Source of the DNA: Planctomycetaceae bacterium
GTDB taxonomy: Bacteria > Planctomycetota > Planctomycetia > Pirellulales > Thermoguttaceae
DNA: 5,779 nucleotides
Assembly: GCA_031266315.1 (NCBI GenBank)
Contig: JAISBG010000720.1
Coordinates: 1 to 5,779, forward strand
Reading direction: 5' to 3'
The notes beneath the pieces are model-generated. The model saw nothing but the letters and a program-made list of their open reading frames with translations. It searched no databases and was not told the origin of the DNA. The translations under genes were made by a program, and so were the position numbers. Every line of letters begins with the position of its first letter. The stretch's first letter is position 1. Of this stretch, positions 2,889 to 5,779 are shown piece after piece.

Positions 2889-5779
2889 TTACCAACCGTA
2901 GGACAGACCGGCGTTGCCGGTGTGTAGCACTTGCTGATTGTTGACAAACGCATCATAACCGCCGAACAAACGGATTTGACTTTTTTCGTAATTCAAACCA
3001 ACACCGAAAATTGCCCAATCACGTTTTGTGTTGTTCCCGCGAACCGTAAAGTTCGCATTCGGAACCGGACTTCCGGCAAGACCGGCAGTGAACGAGGTTG
3101 AGGTATCGGCATATTCGTGTAACCACGCAATATTTGTATTGGCATTGAGCCGTCCGCCGTTGTAACGGCGAACTTTGGATTGAAACCTTGTTCCCAAAAG
3201 TGAACGTAAACTGTCAGTTTCCGTACGTTTTCCGACAAGGTTCAAACTTCCGGCTCCTGTTTCCGTGAATCCGTCCTGCTGGTTGCCGATGTACTGAATA
3301 CCCAAGTAAGGTTGTAACCGACCTAATTTTGTTGCGAAATCCAAACCGCGTTCGGCGTAGATTGTACCGACAAAAGCGTCGTGTTTACTTGTTGCGCGTC
3401 TTCCGACAAAGGAAATTGTGCGTTGAGTATCGTATTGAACATTTCCCAGACCGGCGTTTGCCAACACATAACCTTTATACAAATTTTTGCGGTAATAAAT
3501 TCCTGCCAAAAATTCGTGTGATTCGCTACGGTCGAGCAAGGCACTGGTAATCCGACCTTCACCGTAGGAGAAGTAACCGCCGAAACGAGTTCCGCGATTG
3601 GATTCGCGGTCAAGCCCGATGATTGTTCCGCCGAAGGATTGACTGTAACCGTAAGTGTTGCCGTCAAATTGAGATGCGCCGCCGATACCGTAACCAAGTC
3701 CCCAAAGATTCCGTTTGGAGGAATTTTTGGTACAAACAGGTTCGCAGGCATCCGCGCACGGTTCGCAAGGTTCACACGGTTCGCAACCGGTAACTTCATC
3801 GCAAGGATTACATTCCGTAACCTTTTTCTTTCCGTAACTGTTGCGTAAAACACCGGCAAGCGTATTGTTGACAATCCCGATATTCGTTACACTTGCGGAG
3901 GCGTGAGTTCCGTAAATTGAGCCGGACATTTGATCGAGAGCATACCGTGCCGCAACCGGATTATTAAGAACGACATCGTCCAAAATTCCCAGTACATCGT
4001 TCAAATCGCCAAAGGGAACATTGGGAGAAATGGTATCCAAATATCCGCCGATACGTCTTTGGTTGTGCCGTTGTCCGATTGGCAAAAATTCAACGGCATT
4101 TTCTGCCATTTGTAACCAATAAATCCCGCCGGCACCGTTTGCGTAACCGAGATCACCTCTGAAACCGCTGGAAAGTGTACCGAGTTCAAACTCGTCGGTT
4201 ACGTTTAAGTTGCCCGCTGTCAGGAATGTGTATTTAATTCCACGACGTTGTGTTCCGGTAAAACTCACTGTTCCGTCGTCAACGGTTGCGGTACCTCTAA
4301 CAGCAATTTGTGCTGAGGTATTGTCATTCGTTTTAACTTCCAAATCGGCGTCGGTAAACTGAGCGTTATTGGTAACAGTTACATCTTTTTCAATTCCGAA
4401 CAAACCGTTATCGACAACAAGATTCGTTGCCGTAACATTTTGAGCGAAACGTGCTTCGGCATTGTTATCAACGGTCAATGTTCCGGTTGCCGCCGTGATA
4501 GTTGATGTTCCTTTGGAAACGTTAATACTTTCTCCGTTGTAACGATATTTTGCTCCATTCGTTACGGTCATATCGGCGGGATTGGCGGCACTGACAACAT
4601 TGACGGAACCTTCTCCCGTGTTAAAAGTAACAGAATCGCCGCCGATGAAAATTTCATTGGCATTGGACGAATCGCGCCAATTTTCCGTACCGGCGTCCCA
4701 ATTACCGTTTCCGCCCTTCCATGTCGAAGCAATGTTTTGAGCAGATAACGTAACTGTAATATCGCCGTCTGTGGAAACGGGTTCCCAAGTAATCTGATGC
4801 CGATTTCGTTTGGCTTGTCCGCCAATCGTAACGTTATCAAATGTCGTGTTATTAACGAGAGAATTTGCGTCAATAATGGTGTAGGTACCATTGGCAAATT
4901 GTGTGAGGTCAAGTGTATTGGTTCCTTGCAAATCCGCATTTCCTGCAACGTTAATGGTCGGATCAACCGAAGTATTGAACCCGATCGTTGCGTCGGTCAT
5001 TGCAAAATTACCGGCAACATGGACATCGTTTTCAAGAGCCAACGTCGTCCCTTGATTTAACGTCACATTATTAACATGAACATTGGAATTTTCCCCGACC
5101 GTCGTTTTACCGCCGACAAAATTGAGATTGATACGTCCATCGGAATTTGTACCATTATCTCCTAAAATGGCGTCGTTAATGGTAAAATTAAAATTCGTAT
5201 CAACATTCGCGGTCGATTCTCCATTGGTATCCGCTTGTTTACCAAAAGTGAGGTTTGTTACATAAGTCGAGTATTTGTAATCGGAAATAATATCTCCGTT
5301 AATACTTGCTCCCGACATAACATTGATTTCCGCAACATGAGCGGTATCAGCGACATAAATTGCCGCACTTTTACCGGTAAGCGAACCGGTAATATCAAAC
5401 TTATCAACCAATGCTCCATCAAGTCCTAGTCCGGCTTTATGAGACCAATGGTTTTCAGTCCAATCATAAGGGTAACCGGCAGCCATATAAATATCACCAA
5501 GTGCATTTTGTCCGAAATCGAAACGTGCCGCGATTCCATTTGTACCGGTCGCCTGAAGATTACCGCGATGAACAATATTTGTACCGGTTCCATAAGCAAC
5601 CAGTAAACCTGTTCCAAGTTCGCCGTTAGCATGAACATTCACACCGGAATCAATTGTAATATTGTTATCAAAACCATCGGAACGGATACCGGCACCGCCA
5701 ACACCGTTTGCCAAAAGATCCGCCACTTGTGTTACATTATTGTTGCTGCCAAAAACATGAAGCCCAAGCCCGTAAGATG
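2889..5779 (-). CDS. Type V autotransporter: beta-helical passenger and C-terminal barrel, 5' end missing
   Basis: The frame is open to the right edge. A GTG at 5726 would give 945 aa, but passenger-like residues (GLGLHVFGSNNNVTQ) continue upstream, so the start and signal peptide are outside. Numbering from that GTG: 1-330 are Gly/Asn/Thr/Val-rich short strands typical of a right-handed beta-helix, with N.I...V...G rungs and an FDFGQN motif at 69-74. A second passenger block opens at 334 with STWKGGNGNWDAGTENW, a Trp-rich motif common at the start of autotransporter repeat modules, and runs to about 540. Residues 550-630 are the usual pre-barrel junction (NQRRIGGYLD; ARYALDQMSGSIYG at 593-606). 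Residues 639-665 are an unusual eight-cysteine linker. Residues about 672-945 are the translocating barrel (autotransporter beta-domain, PF03797 type), length 274 and ending in Trp (LSYGW), a plausible BAM signal. The passenger would be exported through the barrel to the cell surface. No serine-protease or other catalytic motif or autocleavage site is recognised, so an adhesin-like or structural role is more likely than an enzyme. Confidence 0.92.
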   Translation of the reverse strand, partial: SYGLGLHVFGSNNNVTQVADLLANGVGGAGIRSDGFDNNITIDSGVNVHANGELGTGLLVAYGTGTNIVHRGNLQATGTNGIAARFDFGQNALGDIYMAAGYPYDWTENHWSHKAGLGLDGALVDKFDITGSLTGKSAAIYVADTAHVAEINVMSGASINGDIISDYKYSTYVTNLTFGKQADTNGESTANVDTNFNFTINDAILGDNGTNSDGRINLNFVGGKTTVGENSNVHVNNVTLNQGTTLALENDVHVAGNFAMTDATIGFNTSVDPTINVAGNADLQGTNTLDLTQFANGTYTIIDANSLVNNTTFDNVTIGGQAKRNRHQITWEPVSTDGDITVTLSAQNIASTWKGGNGNWDAGTENWRDSSNANEIFIGGDSVTFNTGEGSVNVVSAANPADMTVTNGAKYRYNGESINVSKGTSTITAATGTLTVDNNAEARFAQNVTATNLVVDNGLFGIEKDVTVTNNAQFTDADLEVKTNDNTSAQIAVRGTATVDDGTVSFTGTQRRGIKYTFLTAGNLNVTDEFELGTLSSGFRGDLGYANGAGGIYWLQMAENAVEFLPIGQRHNQRRIGGYLDTISPNVPFGDLNDVLGILDDVVLNNPVAARYALDQMSGSIYGTHASASVTNIGIVNNTLAGVLRNSYGKKKVTECNPCDEVTGCEPCEPCEPCADACEPVCTKNSSKRNLWGLGYGIGGASQFDGNTYGYSQSFGGTIIGLDRESNRGTRFGGYFSYGEGRITSALLDRSESHEFLAGIYYRKNLYKGYVLANAGLGNVQYDTQRTISFVGRRATSKHDAFVGTIYAERGLDFATKLGRLQPYLGIQYIGNQQDGFTETGAGSLNLVGKRTETDSLRSLLGTRFQSKVRRYNGGRLNANTNIAWLHEYADTSTSFTAGLAGSPVPNANFTVRGNNTKRDWAIFGVGLNYEKSQIRLFGGYDAFVNNQQVLHTGNAGLSYGW
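3732..3812 (-). other. Eight-cysteine CEP-repeat linker coding segment
   Basis: This segment codes for 27 residues with Cys at 639, 642, 648, 651, 654, 657, 661 and 665 of the autotransporter, spaced mostly CxxC. The core is three tandem Cys-Glu-Pro units encoded by a 9-bp DNA repeat (plus-strand GGTTCGCAA at 3760-3768, GGTTCACAC at 3769-3777, GGTTCGCAA at 3778-3786). A fourth, separated CEP codon set is at 3739-3747. No other cysteine occurs in the visible 945 residues. The segment lies between the junction region and the first barrel strand. Confidence 0.85.

Noticed and set aside
3760..3786. CRISPR-like or regulatory direct repeats
   Set aside because: The 9-bp units are contiguous, in frame and encode Cys-Glu-Pro; there are no spacers.
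3323..3874. 183-aa minus-strand open frame in another register
   Set aside because: It overlaps the barrel and junction coding region of the autotransporter, has no signal, domain or start context, and reads as a low-complexity shadow of a well-supported gene.
4568..4966. 132-aa minus-strand open frame
   Set aside because: It lies wholly within the autotransporter passenger in another frame; its composition is that of frame-shifted repeats.

Overview
The window looks like Gram-negative-type chromosomal DNA of modest GC (by eye in the mid 40s per cent) from a bacterium with an outer membrane. All three genes are cell-envelope genes. The best lineage guess is Planctomycetes (Pirellulales-like). 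The reasons are a DUF1207-like outer-membrane protein, absence of obvious Shine-Dalgarno sequences, a Cys-Glu-Pro-rich segment in a surface protein, and intergenic gaps full of palindromic repeats. This is an inference from family knowledge; no rRNA or other taxonomic marker is present.

Layout. (1) 2-1024 (+): the 3' part of an OmpA-family lipoprotein gene, cut by the left edge. (2) 1025-1373: a convergent intergenic gap, almost all of it a 282-bp mirror-symmetric inverted-repeat element (1063-1344) with about 43-bp imperfect terminal repeats and two perfect hairpins in each arm. (3) 1374-2426 (-): a complete 350-aa secreted, probably outer-membrane beta-barrel protein resembling DUF1207, with a sigma70-like promoter at 2496-2523. 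(4) 2427-2888: a gap holding that promoter, a 117-bp inverted repeat (2615-2731) built on a TTACAGGAT-type sequence, a REP-like pair of hairpins (2747-2790), and a Rho-independent terminator (2803-2834) for the next gene. (5) 2889-5779 (-): the 3' part of a large type V autotransporter gene, cut by the right edge. It encodes a beta-helical passenger, a junction region, an 8-cysteine linker and a C-terminal 12-strand-type barrel ending in Trp.

The three genes probably do not form one operon. The OmpA gene converges on the DUF1207-like gene. The autotransporter gene lies upstream of the DUF1207-like gene on the same strand, but its own terminator and a separate promoter lie between them. What they share is location: peptidoglycan/outer-membrane anchoring (OmpA lipoprotein), an outer-membrane barrel (DUF1207-like) and surface display (autotransporter).

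No RNA genes, CRISPR array, transposase, integrase or defence genes are visible. The most unusual points are the layered palindromic intergenic elements, with covarying stems, and the cysteine cluster placed exactly between passenger and barrel of an otherwise cysteine-free autotransporter.
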